64,000 nt of DNA, taken from NCBI RefSeq assembly GCF_022374895.2, contig NZ_CP092423.2, forward strand, positions 1,426,001 to 1,490,000, in the 5' to 3' direction. Of this stretch, positions 7,983-15,986 are shown one piece after another; the stretch's first letter is position 1, and the number at the start of each line of letters is the position of its first letter. Position numbers and translations under genes: made by a program. A model generated the notes under the pieces. It was not told the DNA's origin. It ran no database searches and saw only the letters and a list, made by a program, of their open reading frames with translations. This DNA comes from Mycobacterium lentiflavum (GTDB lineage Bacteria > Actinomycetota > Actinomycetes > Mycobacteriales > Mycobacteriaceae).

Positions 7983-8180
7983 ATGGCATCCCCCGAAGCA
8001 CCAACATCATCGCACGACGGCTCGGCGCAACTGCGCGAGGCATTGCGTGGTGCCGCATCCGCATTCAAGGAGAACGGGTCCGCGCTTCGCGTTGGCAGGA
8101 AGCTATGCCTTATGGGCTTACGGCGCACCCGGACCCAGTCATGACGTTGATCTGGTGGTCGCCGAATGCGATGTGGCGCC
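7983..8180 (+). pseudogene. Frameshifted nucleotidyltransferase (AbiEii/MNT-like)
   Basis: ATG 7983 opens a frame with SAQLREALRGAASAFKENG. Near 8075-8080 the frame breaks and homology continues one base over as RFALAGSYALWAYGAPGPSHDVDLVVAE, the nucleotidyltransferase core with the G-S and DVD metal motif typical of AbiEii-like antitoxin/toxin or aminoglycoside-type nucleotidyltransferases. Homology stops soon after DVA, short of the usual 180 or more residues. One frameshift plus a 3' truncation by the neighbouring gene make it nonfunctional. Confidence 0.65.
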
Positions 8181-8219
8181 GACCGGCCCGGGCTTATCGG
8201 CTGAACGCCGTTGGCTACG

Positions 8220-8477
8220 TCAGTGGTTGCGCAACTTAGCGACCAATTTGTCCTTGGTCAGACCCGAATAACCAGACATACCAAGCTCTTTGGCGCGTTT
8301 CTTCAGCTCTGGCACCGTCCAGTCGGTGTATGAGCCGGATTTGCCGCCCTTGCGACCGATCGCTGATTTACCCCGGGCCGCGGCGGCGTTGGAGATCCGC
8401 GCCGCCTTTTCCTCTGAGTTGCCCTGCTTTCGCAGGTCGCGGTACATCTTCTCGTTCTTGATCGACGGGTTCGGCAC
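8220..8477 (-). CDS. DUF7218 / Rho N-terminal-like small protein
   Basis: 85 residues, very basic. The first half (NPSIKNEKMYRDLRKQGN, then SEEKAARISNAAAARGKSA) is the DUF7218 block common in actinobacteria. The second half, YTDWTVPELKKRAKELGM and YSGLTKDKLVAKLR, is a Rho termination factor N-terminal or SAP-like helix-extended-loop-helix that may bind nucleic acid. GTG 8477 was chosen because AGGAGG lies 9 bases before it; the GTG at 8486 abuts that site. A SigF-like promoter is upstream, consistent with a stress role. Confidence 0.82.
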   Translation of the reverse strand: MPNPSIKNEKMYRDLRKQGNSEEKAARISNAAAARGKSAIGRKGGKSGSYTDWTVPELKKRAKELGMSGYSGLTKDKLVAKLRNH

Positions 8478-8518
8478 GATGGTCACCCTCCTGTCTCGAT
8501 GGGACGCCGTTTGCGAGA

Positions 8519-8545
8519 ATTCCCAGCCAGACCGGGGTGAAAACC
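8519..8545 (-). promoter_or_regulatory. SigF-like promoter of the DUF7218 gene
   Basis: Read on the minus strand: GGTTT (8545-8541), 16-base spacer, GGGAAT (8524-8519). It differs from SigF consensus GGGTAT at one base. The start of transcription would lie about 35 bases before GTG 8477. Confidence 0.45.
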
Positions 8546-8607
8546 GGGCCCGCGAAATTCGATCGATTGACCGGTGCGAGAAGCGTCAATCGGAGCATCG
8601 CCTGCGC

Positions 8608-8632
8608 GGTTACCCACCCCGGGGAGGGGTAG
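8608..8632 (+). promoter_or_regulatory. SigF-like promoter of the STAS/ATPase gene
   Basis: GGTTA (8608-8612), 14-base spacer, GGGTAG (8627-8632). The predicted transcription start falls at about 8639-8642, on the start codon itself, which would give a leaderless mRNA. Confidence 0.5.
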
Positions 8633-8641
8633 TCCAAAGTG

Positions 8642-9397
8642 ATGACTCAGGCCAGCCCGTCCGTGGGCGTGGACGTGGAACGTCGGCAGGATGCCGCGGT
8701 CCTGACGGTGACCGGCCTGCTAAACAGCGCGACCTACCGCACGCTTCGTAACGCCGTCATCGATGCTGCGCTGGATCAACCCCGCGCGGTGCTCGTTGAT
8801 GTCAACGGTCTGTCGGTGCCCTCGGCATCCGCCTGGTCGGTATTTACCAGCGCTCGCTGGCATGTCATGACATGGCCGGACGTGCCGATCCTGCTGGTGT
8901 GTCAGCAGACTGCGTATCGGCGATCCATCGCCGCCAACGGTATTGCCCGATACGTCCCGATGTATTGGGACCGCGAGTCGGCGCTGGGTGCCGCCACCGA
9001 GCGGGCGTCAGATGATCGACGCCGCGTGCGAACCCGGCTTCCGGCAAGGACGGTCAGTCTCGCCCTCTCCCGCGCCCTGATCGGGCAATGGCTTGCCGAT
9101 TCGGCTCAGAGCCGTCTGATTGCCGTCGCGGGCACGATCGCCACGATCCTGGTCGGAAACGTGCTCAAACACACCGGCAGTGCGCCGGTACTAATCGTCG
9201 AAACCCAGGACGACACGGTGGTCGTGGCGGTCGAGGATGACAGCCACGTGCCCGCGTGTCGACTCGAGAATGAAAGTGGCGGCGAAACCCTGTCGGGCCT
9301 GTCCATCGTTTCCGCACTTTGCCGGGCGTGGGGCAGCACACCGCAGTCGTCCGGGAAGACAGTCTGGGCACTGATCGGTCGCGAAAACCAGCTCTAG
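8642..9397 (+). CDS. STAS domain plus HATPase regulator (anti-sigma network)
   Basis: 251 residues. Residues about 5-100 form a STAS domain (VLTVTGLLNSATYRTLRNAV, then AVLVDVNGLSVPSASAWSVF), as in anti-anti-sigma factors; the usual phosphoacceptor Ser region reads VPSASAW. Residues about 125-250 look like an RsbW-type ATPase: VGNVLKHTGSAPVLIVE (N box), VVVAVEDDS (G1) and SGLSIVSALCRAWG. Such fusions tune sigma-factor availability by binding or phosphorylation in the cytosol. ATG 8642 or the GTG just before it is the start; there is no ribosome binding site and a SigF-like promoter sits immediately upstream, hinting at a leaderless message and feedback from SigF. Confidence 0.78.
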   Translation: MTQASPSVGVDVERRQDAAVLTVTGLLNSATYRTLRNAVIDAALDQPRAVLVDVNGLSVPSASAWSVFTSARWHVMTWPDVPILLVCQQTAYRRSIAANGIARYVPMYWDRESALGAATERASDDRRRVRTRLPARTVSLALSRALIGQWLADSAQSRLIAVAGTIATILVGNVLKHTGSAPVLIVETQDDTVVVAVEDDSHVPACRLENESGGETLSGLSIVSALCRAWGSTPQSSGKTVWALIGRENQL

Positions 9398-9586
9398 CAT
9401 CGGCTCGTCGGCGATGTAACGTCGGTCAGGCCGTCTGGCGAGGGAGGGTGCATGTGATGTGTTGCTGCCCTTGGCTACTCGCCGAATAAGCAGGCGGTGC
9501 GCTGCACGCCGCTCTTGGCCGGATAGTCGAATTCGACCGCACCCAGCGCCAACACGCGACCCGTGAGGCGGTTCGACCGCGATGCA

Positions 9587-9618
9587 AACGACCCGCCACG
9601 GCATTGTGGCGGGTCGTT
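9587..9618. terminator. Strong hairpin between convergent genes
   Basis: A 13-bp perfect stem, AACGACCCGCCAC (9587-9599) with GTGGCGGGTCGTT (9606-9618), 6-base loop. It begins 11 bases after the stop of the minus-strand hemophore-like gene and ends in TTTGC on that strand. It could also stop transcription from the STAS/ATPase gene. Confidence 0.7.
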
Positions 9619-9628
9619 GTGCGCGGAA

Positions 9629-10027
9629 TCAGCCGGCCATGAACTCGTGGTAGGCCGATTCCAAGTTCCCTGGCAGGGCCGACACGTTGCACTGCCGCTC
9701 GGTGTCTCCGATCGGCGCCAGGATGCCGCGCAGGTCGTAATACTCCTGCGGGTGAGCGGTGAAGTAGCCGCGCAGGCTGGAGGCGGCCTCCGCCCGTGGC
9801 TGTCCGTAGGCGGCGCTCACAACTTGGTTTGCACCCGGGTGCGCGGCGAGATACTGCTCGGCCGCGCCCTGTACCGAGGAAACGGTGGCGTTGATGCCCG
9901 CGGGGCTGCAGTCGGGTGCGGCGGTAGCTGACGGCGCGGCGACCAGGCTCAGCGCCATTCCCCCGAGCAGGCAGCCGGCGCTGATGCCGGCGACTCGTCG
10001 GCGCGCGGCGATACTGCTGAAATTCAT
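9629..10027 (-). CDS. Secreted hemophore-related protein (Rv0203-like)
   Basis: 132 residues from ATG 10027 (GAAGGA upstream); longer starts would spoil the signal peptide. Residues 1-36 are a Sec signal: basic AARRR, hydrophobic GISAGCLLGGMALSLVA, cleavage after ATA. The mature part begins APDCSPAGINATVSSV and has QYLAAHPGANQVVSAA, LRGYFTAHPQEYYDLRG and a second Cys in ERQCNVSAL. Two cysteines about 70 residues apart and AAHP/TAHP motifs fit the mycobacterial hemophore-like family that includes the haem carrier Rv0203. Haem binding is inferred from the family. Monocistronic, with a strong terminator after the stop. Confidence 0.72.
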   Translation of the reverse strand: MNFSSIAARRRVAGISAGCLLGGMALSLVAAPSATAAPDCSPAGINATVSSVQGAAEQYLAAHPGANQVVSAAYGQPRAEAASSLRGYFTAHPQEYYDLRGILAPIGDTERQCNVSALPGNLESAYHEFMAG

Positions 10028-10392
10028 GATCAGTGTTGTCCTTCGAATCGGTCCGAATTGATTCGCGGGGACTCCCGACTCCCCAAAATCCAAGGTAGCT
10101 GAGGCTGGCGCGGGCAACGTGTGGATCCTGGGCGTAGCTAACGGCGGGATTGACGACAGTTCTCGACCTGGTCACGCCCTGGCAGTTGGTATCAGCACGT
10201 CGTGACCAAATCGTGATCAACTCAAGCGGGTACCAGCAAAATCACCTTATGATTTCTCTAAGGCGTCGATCGGGGTGTCGTGCATCACCGCAAAGATATC
10301 GGCCGTTGCCAGCTTTGCGCGATGCCGCACCGGCACGGCCGGCGGTTAGCATGGCGTACGGTCCGTGCCGTAACTGCCAGGCGGGAGTTCTG
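10028..10392. other. Divergent intergenic region
   Basis: About 365 bases between divergently transcribed genes, with no supported reading frame. CGAATC (10044-10049) and GATTCG (10060-10065) form an inverted repeat with a 10-base spacer just upstream of the hemophore-like start, a possible regulator site. No IdeR-type iron box was seen. Confidence 0.35.
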
Positions 10393-10827
10393 ATGGTCGA
10401 GATTCACGTGGAGCGAACGATCGCCGCCCCCCTCGAGCAGGTCTTCGACTGGCTGGCCGATCCCGCCAATTTGGCCGCCGCACCGTTGGCTCTCAAGGGA
10501 TATTGGGCCAAAGGCACGTCGGGCCCGGGGCCCGGCGCGCTGCGCGAGGTGATCGGCGTCGGTACCTATTTCCGCGAGGAGCTCACGGCCTATGACCGGC
10601 CGCGTAGCTACACCTACTTGATCGTCAAGTCGATCCCACCGTTCCAGCACGACGGCGGCACCCTGACGTTCACGGCCGCGGGCGACGAGACACACGTCGA
10701 CTGGCTGACCAACTACACCCATCCGGCCGCGGCCGGAGGAAAAGTGCTGGAGGCCCTCAGCCGTCGGCTGCTGCGCGGGAGTTTTGTCGCAATCCTGAAC
10801 GCCTGCGCGAAGGCGCTCGAGAAGTAA
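10393..10827 (+). CDS. SRPBCC family protein
   Basis: 144 residues. MVEIHVERTIAAPLEQVFDWLADPAN is the classic START/SRPBCC N-terminal strand and helix, followed by strands YLIVKSIPPF, GGTLTFTAAGDETHVDWLTNY and a long C-terminal helix (LEALSRRLLRGSFVAILNACAKALEK). These cytosolic helix-grip proteins bind a hydrophobic ligand or act as cyclase/hydrolase-type enzymes; the ligand is unknown. ATG 10393 follows GCGGGAG. It is alone between two minus-strand genes. Confidence 0.83.
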   Translation: MVEIHVERTIAAPLEQVFDWLADPANLAAAPLALKGYWAKGTSGPGPGALREVIGVGTYFREELTAYDRPRSYTYLIVKSIPPFQHDGGTLTFTAAGDETHVDWLTNYTHPAAAGGKVLEALSRRLLRGSFVAILNACAKALEK

Positions 10828-10866
10828 CGTCGAATTGCTTCGTAGCGCAAGGCTATTGGGCGTATG

Positions 10867-11226
10867 TCACTGATGCGGCGCGACCGAGTTGGCCAGCAGT
10901 GAGCCGATCACGCCCGCGACGATGATCAGGATGAGCGCGGTGGTTGGCCACACCCACATGGCCCGCTTTCGCGCCGCCGCGACAATGACGCCGCCGACGG
11001 CGATGACGGCCGCGACGCCGACGCCGCCCCACGTCACCGCGTAGGCCCAATCGAGTGCTGACGTGTCGCATCGGTTGCCTGCGCACGAATCGGTCGCCAT
11101 CACGAAAAAGAAGGAAAACGTGATGGCCAGTGCTCCTGCGATCGCCGCGACCACGAACATGCTGATCGTGGCGATGGTGTCGGCCGTCGAACGCTGTTTC
11201 TGCTGCGGGGGATGGTTAGCCGTCAT
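10867..11226 (-). CDS. Small membrane protein, unknown function
   Basis: 119 residues with three predicted membrane helices: about 20-43 (ISMFVVAAIAGALAITFSFF), 62-85 (AVTWGGVGVAAVIAVGGVIV) and 93-112 (WPTTALILIIVAGVIGSLLA). A short loop with CAGNRC lies between helices 1 and 2 and could form a disulfide outside the membrane. The N-terminus is polar and Gln-rich (PPQQKQRS). I do not recognise the family. Confidence 0.68.
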   Translation of the reverse strand: MTANHPPQQKQRSTADTIATISMFVVAAIAGALAITFSFFFVMATDSCAGNRCDTSALDWAYAVTWGGVGVAAVIAVGGVIVAAARKRAMWVWPTTALILIIVAGVIGSLLANSVAPHQ

Positions 11227-11251
11227 GTATGAGCTATGCCCAATCCCCGCC

Positions 11252-11956
11252 TCAGTAATCGCGCGGCAAAGCCGCCACCATCGTCGCGACCTGTGTGCGG
11301 TTGAGCACGGTGATGCTGCCGTCGGGTAGGCCGAGAACCCGGTCGACCGCTACCCCGTGCAGCTTGAATCTAGTGGTCAAAACATCGATGGCGTGCTGCC
11401 TGCTGGGCTCATCGGTGGCGTCGACGATCTGGATAACGTTGGAGCTCAGGCGCGCGGCCAGGCCTTGAATCATGTCGGCGACACCCTCGGCGTCGAAGGT
11501 GTGAAAAATGCCCTCGGCCACTCCGTCGGCGATCAACCGCGTCAGCAGCGGTTGCGTCAGCTCCTCGCTTACCGCGACGATGCGCCCGTACAAATGCGCG
11601 TTTTCGGGCCTTAGCAGCGAGACCATCGCCGCCAACTGCTCGGGTGTGCCGGTCTGCATCTTCACGTCAAAACCGGCCCGCAGCAGCGTGTTGAGCCGCT
11701 CCAGCGCATTGCCATCGCATCGCGCGGTCGCCTCTTCGATGACCGCGAGCTGCGCGCGGGCGCTGCGCTCGGCCAGCGTCGTGATGAGCGCGTCCTTCGA
11801 CGGAAACCAGTGGTAGAAAGCACCTTTGGAGACACCGGCGTAGGCGATCAGATCGTTGAGGCTGACATTCTCGTAGCCGCGTGCAACGAACAGCGCCGCC
11901 GCGCGATCCAAGATTTCGGCACGGCGTACATCGGGGTGCTTAACTACCCGCGGCAT
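11252..11956 (-). CDS. TetR family regulator
   Basis: About 234 residues. The N-terminal HTH is complete: RRAEILDRAAALFVARGYENVSLNDL, then IAYAGVSKGAFYHWFPSKDAL. The C-terminal ligand domain is longer than average and ends with an extra tail (LNRTQVATMVAALPRDY). ATG 11956 or GTG 11962 is the start, overlapping the 3' end of the upstream membrane-protein gene by 17-23 bases, so the two are co-transcribed. A perfect inverted repeat upstream of the pair (12425-12441) is the likely operator, giving autoregulation. Confidence 0.85.
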   Translation of the reverse strand: MPRVVKHPDVRRAEILDRAAALFVARGYENVSLNDLIAYAGVSKGAFYHWFPSKDALITTLAERSARAQLAVIEEATARCDGNALERLNTLLRAGFDVKMQTGTPEQLAAMVSLLRPENAHLYGRIVAVSEELTQPLLTRLIADGVAEGIFHTFDAEGVADMIQGLAARLSSNVIQIVDATDEPSRQHAIDVLTTRFKLHGVAVDRVLGLPDGSITVLNRTQVATMVAALPRDY

Positions 11957-12392
11957 CCGCACGGTCCTGCCCGGTGGGCTTCGCGATCCAACCCACGTAG
12001 GTCAGGTACAGGCCGACCAATGCGATCGCGGCGAAGATTGCGCGTACCACCGGAACGGAGTTTTCCTCCAGCGACTTGCCGGCCGAGTCGTACACGTCGG
12101 GAATCGCCAGGATGAGTATCCCGCGGATCGCGAGAAACCACCCCAGTAGCGATACCAAAACCGCTGCGGCACTTCGCCAATATTGATGAAAGGCGATGAT
12201 GACGCTGCCCCACATCAGCAGCAACGCCCCAAGCTCCCACTGCCACATAGGATCTCGGCTGAATTCGTCCAGCAGCACCGGCATCTGCGACGTGGCGCGA
12301 AACGCGACGATCGAGGGCACGATCAGAAAGAACGGTCCGAACGCGCGCGCGAACATCCGGGTACGGAACTGTGCTGCATCTGGCTGGCTCAT
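11940..12392 (-). CDS. Integral membrane protein co-transcribed with TetR
   Basis: 150 residues with four predicted helices: FGPFFLIVPSIVAFRA, WELGALLLMWGSVIIAFHQYW, AAVLVSLLGWFLAIRGILILA and VVRAIFAAIALVGLYLTYVGW. Function unknown. ATG 12392 follows GGAGGTTGCA, which fixes the start. It is the first gene of a two-gene operon with the TetR regulator, so it is probably the effector whose expression that TetR controls. Confidence 0.75.
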   Translation of the reverse strand: MSQPDAAQFRTRMFARAFGPFFLIVPSIVAFRATSQMPVLLDEFSRDPMWQWELGALLLMWGSVIIAFHQYWRSAAAVLVSLLGWFLAIRGILILAIPDVYDSAGKSLEENSVPVVRAIFAAIALVGLYLTYVGWIAKPTGQDRADAAGS

Positions 12393-12424
12393 TGCAACCT
12401 CCATTGACAGATGGTGAGACAATA

Positions 12425-12461
12425 ACCGACCAGCGGTCGGTATACCAGACTGTTGGTCGGT
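12425..12461 (-). promoter_or_regulatory. TetR operator candidate
   Basis: ACCGACC (12425-12431) and GGTCGGT (12435-12441) form a perfect 7-bp inverted repeat around AGC. A third GGTCGGT half-site lies at 12455-12461. The cluster sits 33-69 bases upstream of the membrane-protein/TetR operon and 45 bases upstream of the divergent XRE gene, so one regulator may control both directions. Confidence 0.65.
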
Positions 12462-12506
12462 GATTATCGTATGGATGCTTGCGCGCCGGCGGGGTATCCG
12501 GGGTAG

Positions 12507-13379
12507 ATGGACGTTGCCAAGGACATCAGGGACTTCTTGATGTCCCGACGGGCGAGGATCACCCCCGAGGTGGTCGGCCTGCCGCCGGGGCGGCGCCGCC
12601 GCGTGCCCGGGCTGCGGCGTGCGGAAGTCGCTCAGCTGGCCGGCGTGAGCATCGACTACTACACGCAGGTAGAGCGCGGGAATGTGGCCGGCGTCTCCGA
12701 CGATGTGTTGCATGCCGTTGCCCGCGCCCTGCGGCTCGGCGAGGCAGAGGAAACGCACCTGTTCGATCTGGTTCGCGCCGCCACGGGCAGGGGCGGTCGG
12801 ACCCGACCGGTACGCCCCGCGGGCCGGACCATCCCGGAGGGCGTGCAGGCACTGCTGGACAGCATGGTCACCGCGCCGGCGATCGTGATCAACGGCCACC
12901 TCGATCTCGTCGCCGCCAATGCGCTCGGGCGCGCGCTGTACGCACCCGTCTTCGCCCGCACCAAGGCGACACCGAACCTGGCCCGATTCATGTTTCTCGA
13001 CTCCGCGGCCGACCAGTTCTTTGCCGAGTGGGACCGCGAAGCCGATGACGTTGTTTGGCTGCTACGGGCCGAAGCGGCGCGCGCTCCCGATTCACCGGCC
13101 GTCACCGACCTGGTCGGTGAGCTCGGATTGCGCAGCGAGCCGTTCCGCACCAGTTGGGCGGCGCACAACGTCAAGGCACATCGCCACGGCCTCAAGCGAT
13201 TCCGGCATTCCGAAGTCGGCGAACTTGCGCTGAACTACAACGTGTTCGACATCGACAGCGTCGGTGCGTTGTCGTTGATCGGCTATACCGCCGAACCGGG
13301 TTCACATTCTGACGAGGCGTTGCGGCTGCTCGCCAGCTGGACGGCGACCGAGCGCGATTCCAATGCGGCGTCCACCTAG
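12507..13379 (+). CDS. XRE-type HTH regulator with MmyB-like ligand domain
   Basis: 290 residues. Residues about 10-80 are a Cro/CI helix-turn-helix with the actinobacterial signature RRRRVPGLRRAEVAQLAGVS and DYYTQVERGNV. Residues about 105-285 match the MmyB-like ligand-binding domain (NGHLDLVAANALGRALYAPV, ARFMFLDSAADQFFAEW, GLKRFRHSEVGELALNYNVF). Such proteins often repress a divergent oxidoreductase or membrane gene. ATG 12507 is preceded by GGGGTAG. Divergent from the TetR-linked membrane operon, with the TetR site between them. Confidence 0.85.
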   Translation: MDVAKDIRDFLMSRRARITPEVVGLPPGRRRRVPGLRRAEVAQLAGVSIDYYTQVERGNVAGVSDDVLHAVARALRLGEAEETHLFDLVRAATGRGGRTRPVRPAGRTIPEGVQALLDSMVTAPAIVINGHLDLVAANALGRALYAPVFARTKATPNLARFMFLDSAADQFFAEWDREADDVVWLLRAEAARAPDSPAVTDLVGELGLRSEPFRTSWAAHNVKAHRHGLKRFRHSEVGELALNYNVFDIDSVGALSLIGYTAEPGSHSDEALRLLASWTATERDSNAAST

Positions 13380-13457
13380 CTACGATCGCCGGCGGCGACG
13401 TCGCCGAGTCGGCACCATATCGCTGCCCAAAACGACTGTACGCCTGCGTGTTTCGCC

Positions 13458-14843
13458 CTAGTTCTTAAGCCGGCGCATCAGTTCGTCGGCGGCGTAGCGC
13501 CCGCTGGTCACGGCCCCGATGACGGTGGACGGGTTTTTCGTGTCGACAGCCTCACCCGCCAGGTACAACCGGTCGCTGATCGGCTCCCGCAGGCGGCGGC
13601 GGTCGTCGAGCCCGGAGCCGGGCGCGTGGAATGAGTAGCTGCCCCGCGCATACGGATCGGTGCTCCAATTCGAGGTCCGGACTTCCACCGGCGCGACGTC
13701 GTCGCCGAACAGCTGGCGAGCGATCGGCAGCGCCCGGGCCGTGACATCGGCCGCCGAGGACGCCTCGACCGCCCGGCCGCGTTCGCCGGCATTGAAGGCC
13801 ACCACGATCGGTCCGGCGTTGTTGGACAACGTGAACCACTGCGCCCACGCGCCCGGGTCGGTGCCCATGAAGAGGTAAAAGGCGTTGTCCGTCTTCCATG
13901 TTCGCCGGTTGAACCGGAAGAAGCTCTTCGACAGCACGCCGAATCCCAGGGCGTTCACGGCGCGGGCATGTCCGTCGGGGAGCGGGGGGTCGAAGCCGAT
14001 CGCACCGGCTTTGAGCACGCCGAGGGGAACGGTGACGATCGCGGCGGGGCCTTCGAAGGATTGCTGTCCGGCGTGCACGGTGACGGAGTTGTCGCGTCGA
14101 GTGATCGCCGTGACCGGCGTGCGCAGGACGATCTGAAGTCCGTCGGCCAGCAGCTTGGGCAGGGCGTCATAGCCGTTCGTGATGACAGCCTGGTCGCCGT
14201 CGGCGTAGTCGCCGGTGTCAAATGTGGTGGCGGAGAGCTGGTCTGCGCCGGCCGCGTATTCGTCCTCGATCTCGGTGGCGACAAAGAATGCCAGCTGGGT
14301 GCGATCCGAACCCGATAGCTCCGCGCGCTTGGCCGCGGCGTCGACGGCGGCGCCGAGGCTCCCGCCGGTGACCCGGTCGCAGGCCCGTTCGACGAATTGG
14401 CGCCAGGAGTCGGCGTCGTAGTCCGCTGCCGGCAGCCGGCGATCGACCGCGAGCTTCGCCCAGCCGTAGTAGTCGGTCGGGATGACCTCGGCGTGCGCCT
14501 TGTTGGCCAGTTCCATCATCGGATCGCTGGCGGTGCCGTGGATCCAGGACGCGCCCATCTCGATCGGCACACCCCAGTCGCGGTTGGTATAGACGCGGCC
14601 GCCGATGCGGTCGCGTGCTTCGATCAGGCGCACCGGCCATCCGGCGTCGGCGAGGCGGCGCGCGGCGGCCAAGCCGGCCATGCCGGCACCCACGATCAGC
14701 ACCGACCCGGTGTCCGGTTTGGTCTCGGGCGGCGGGGGTGGTGGTGACACCGAATGTTCACCCGATGCACAGGCAGCCAGCAGCCCGCCAGTGACCGCGC
14801 TCATCGTTGCTGTGAGCGCCGCCCGACGGGACATCGGGGACAT
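13458..14843 (-). CDS. Secreted flavin amine oxidase lipoprotein
   Basis: 461 residues. The N-terminus MSPMSRRAALTATM has twin Arg and ends in LLAAC (Cys25), a lipobox, so export by Tat and lipid anchoring outside the membrane are likely. A Pro run follows, then the FAD dinucleotide fold VLIVGAGMAGLAAARRLADAG with LIEARDRIGGRVYT, and near the C-terminus DRLYLAGEAVDTKNPSTVIGAVTSGRYAA, the second FAD motif of monoamine/polyamine oxidases. It would oxidise an amine or polyamine in the periplasm, releasing peroxide. The ATG at 14843 is chosen because it places the signal correctly. Confidence 0.85.
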   Translation of the reverse strand: MSPMSRRAALTATMSAVTGGLLAACASGEHSVSPPPPPPETKPDTGSVLIVGAGMAGLAAARRLADAGWPVRLIEARDRIGGRVYTNRDWGVPIEMGASWIHGTASDPMMELANKAHAEVIPTDYYGWAKLAVDRRLPAADYDADSWRQFVERACDRVTGGSLGAAVDAAAKRAELSGSDRTQLAFFVATEIEDEYAAGADQLSATTFDTGDYADGDQAVITNGYDALPKLLADGLQIVLRTPVTAITRRDNSVTVHAGQQSFEGPAAIVTVPLGVLKAGAIGFDPPLPDGHARAVNALGFGVLSKSFFRFNRRTWKTDNAFYLFMGTDPGAWAQWFTLSNNAGPIVVAFNAGERGRAVEASSAADVTARALPIARQLFGDDVAPVEVRTSNWSTDPYARGSYSFHAPGSGLDDRRRLREPISDRLYLAGEAVDTKNPSTVIGAVTSGRYAADELMRRLKN

Positions 14844-15026
14844 GACAGTTAGCCTCTCACACCGCAACCGGCTCCGTGCCGGGGTTTGCTCGTTAGCGGC
14901 GAATTGTGTGCTGTGAATCGGGCGCGCGGGATTGGGCGAAATTGCATAGTTGGACGCCCGTGCCGTTATAAGATCGTGGCATCCAGAGTGCGGCGACGGG
15001 GCCGTGTTCGACGGGGGGAGCTGGCG

Positions 15027-15986
15027 ATGAGTGCTCGGCGAACGACACGTGTAATTGACCCACTGCCCGACGTATTGCCGCCGAGCCGCACGCTCACCGT
15101 TCGCGCGGTCGACGGCACCCCGCTGCACGCGCAGGTCTTCGGACCACCGGACGGCTACCCGATCATGCTGACTCACGGCATCACCTGCGCGATCCGGGCG
15201 TGGGCCTACCAGATCGCCGAGTTGGCCACCGAATACCGGGTGATCGCGTTCGACCACCGTGGCCACGGCCGAAGCGGGGTTCCGCGCCGCGGCGGATACA
15301 GCCTCAAACACCTTGCGTCCGACCTGGATTGCGTGTTGGATGCGACGTTGGCGCCGCATGAGCGTGCCGTCATCGCCGGGCATTCGATGGGTGGGATCAC
15401 GATCGCCGCATGGTCGGCCCGATACCGTCACAAGGTCCGGCGGCGCGCCGATGCCGTGGCGTTGATCAACACGACTACCGGTGACCTGGTGCGCCAGGTC
15501 AAACTGTTCTCGGTGCCGGGGCAGCTGTCGCCGGCGCGCTCGCTCGCCGCGCGCGGCTTGATCAACGTGTTCGGCGGGATCCCGATTCCGAGTCCGGCGC
15601 TGCTGGCCACTCGCGGCCTGATCGCGATGCTCGCGGTCGGCAAGGACGCCGATCCGAGCCACGCCACCCTCATCCACGACTTGTTCGCGCAGACACCACC
15701 CGCCGGGCGCGGCGGTTGCACGAGGATGCTCGTCGAATCCCTGGGGTCGCGGTACCTCGACCTGACCGGATTGACGGTGCCGACCTTGGTCATCGGCAGC
15801 GAAGACGACCGGCTGACGCCGATCGCCGCGTCCCGCGAAATCGCACGCACCGCGCCCAACGTGGTCGGCCTGGTCGAGCTGCCCGGCGGTCACTGCTCGA
15901 TGTTGGAGCACCCCCGTCTGGTCACCGGCCAGCTGCGGTCACTGGCCGAATCCATCACCCTGCCGGTCGCGCAGATCAGCTCATAG
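15027..15986 (+). CDS. hpx: Alpha/beta hydrolase (Hpx-like)
   Basis: 319 residues. The fold markers are MLTHGITC (oxyanion), [13 protein letters not shown], nucleophile elbow AGHSMGG (Ser), acid GSEDDRLTP and His in [12 protein letters not shown]. Annotated relatives are called non-heme haloperoxidases, but most are esterases or related hydrolases. ATG 15027 follows GGGGGGAG. It is convergent with aofH, overlapping by 6 bases, the same arrangement as Rv3171c/Rv3170 in M. tuberculosis as I recall it, which supports the symbol. Confidence 0.78.
   Translation: MSARRTTRVIDPLPDVLPPSRTLTVRAVDGTPLHAQVFGPPDGYPIMLTHGITCAIRAWAYQIAELATEYRVIAFDHRGHGRSGVPRRGGYSLKHLASDLDCVLDATLAPHERAVIAGHSMGGITIAAWSARYRHKVRRRADAVALINTTTGDLVRQVKLFSVPGQLSPARSLAARGLINVFGGIPIPSPALLATRGLIAMLAVGKDADPSHATLIHDLFAQTPPAGRGGCTRMLVESLGSRYLDLTGLTVPTLVIGSEDDRLTPIAASREIARTAPNVVGLVELPGGHCSMLEHPRLVTGQLRSLAESITLPVAQISS

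Noticed and set aside
9475..9555. 26-residue minus-strand frame with LALGAVEFDYPAKSGVQR
   Set aside because: Protein-like composition, but no ribosome binding site, it lies beyond a strong terminator, and no family is recognised.
14886..15026. Longer N-terminus for the hydrolase
   Set aside because: ATG 15027 has a strong GGGGGGAG site and the upstream residues are Arg-rich without family match.
14844..15911. Long minus-strand extension of the lipoprotein amine oxidase
   Set aside because: It is the antisense of the hydrolase gene; the signal peptide begins at 14843.
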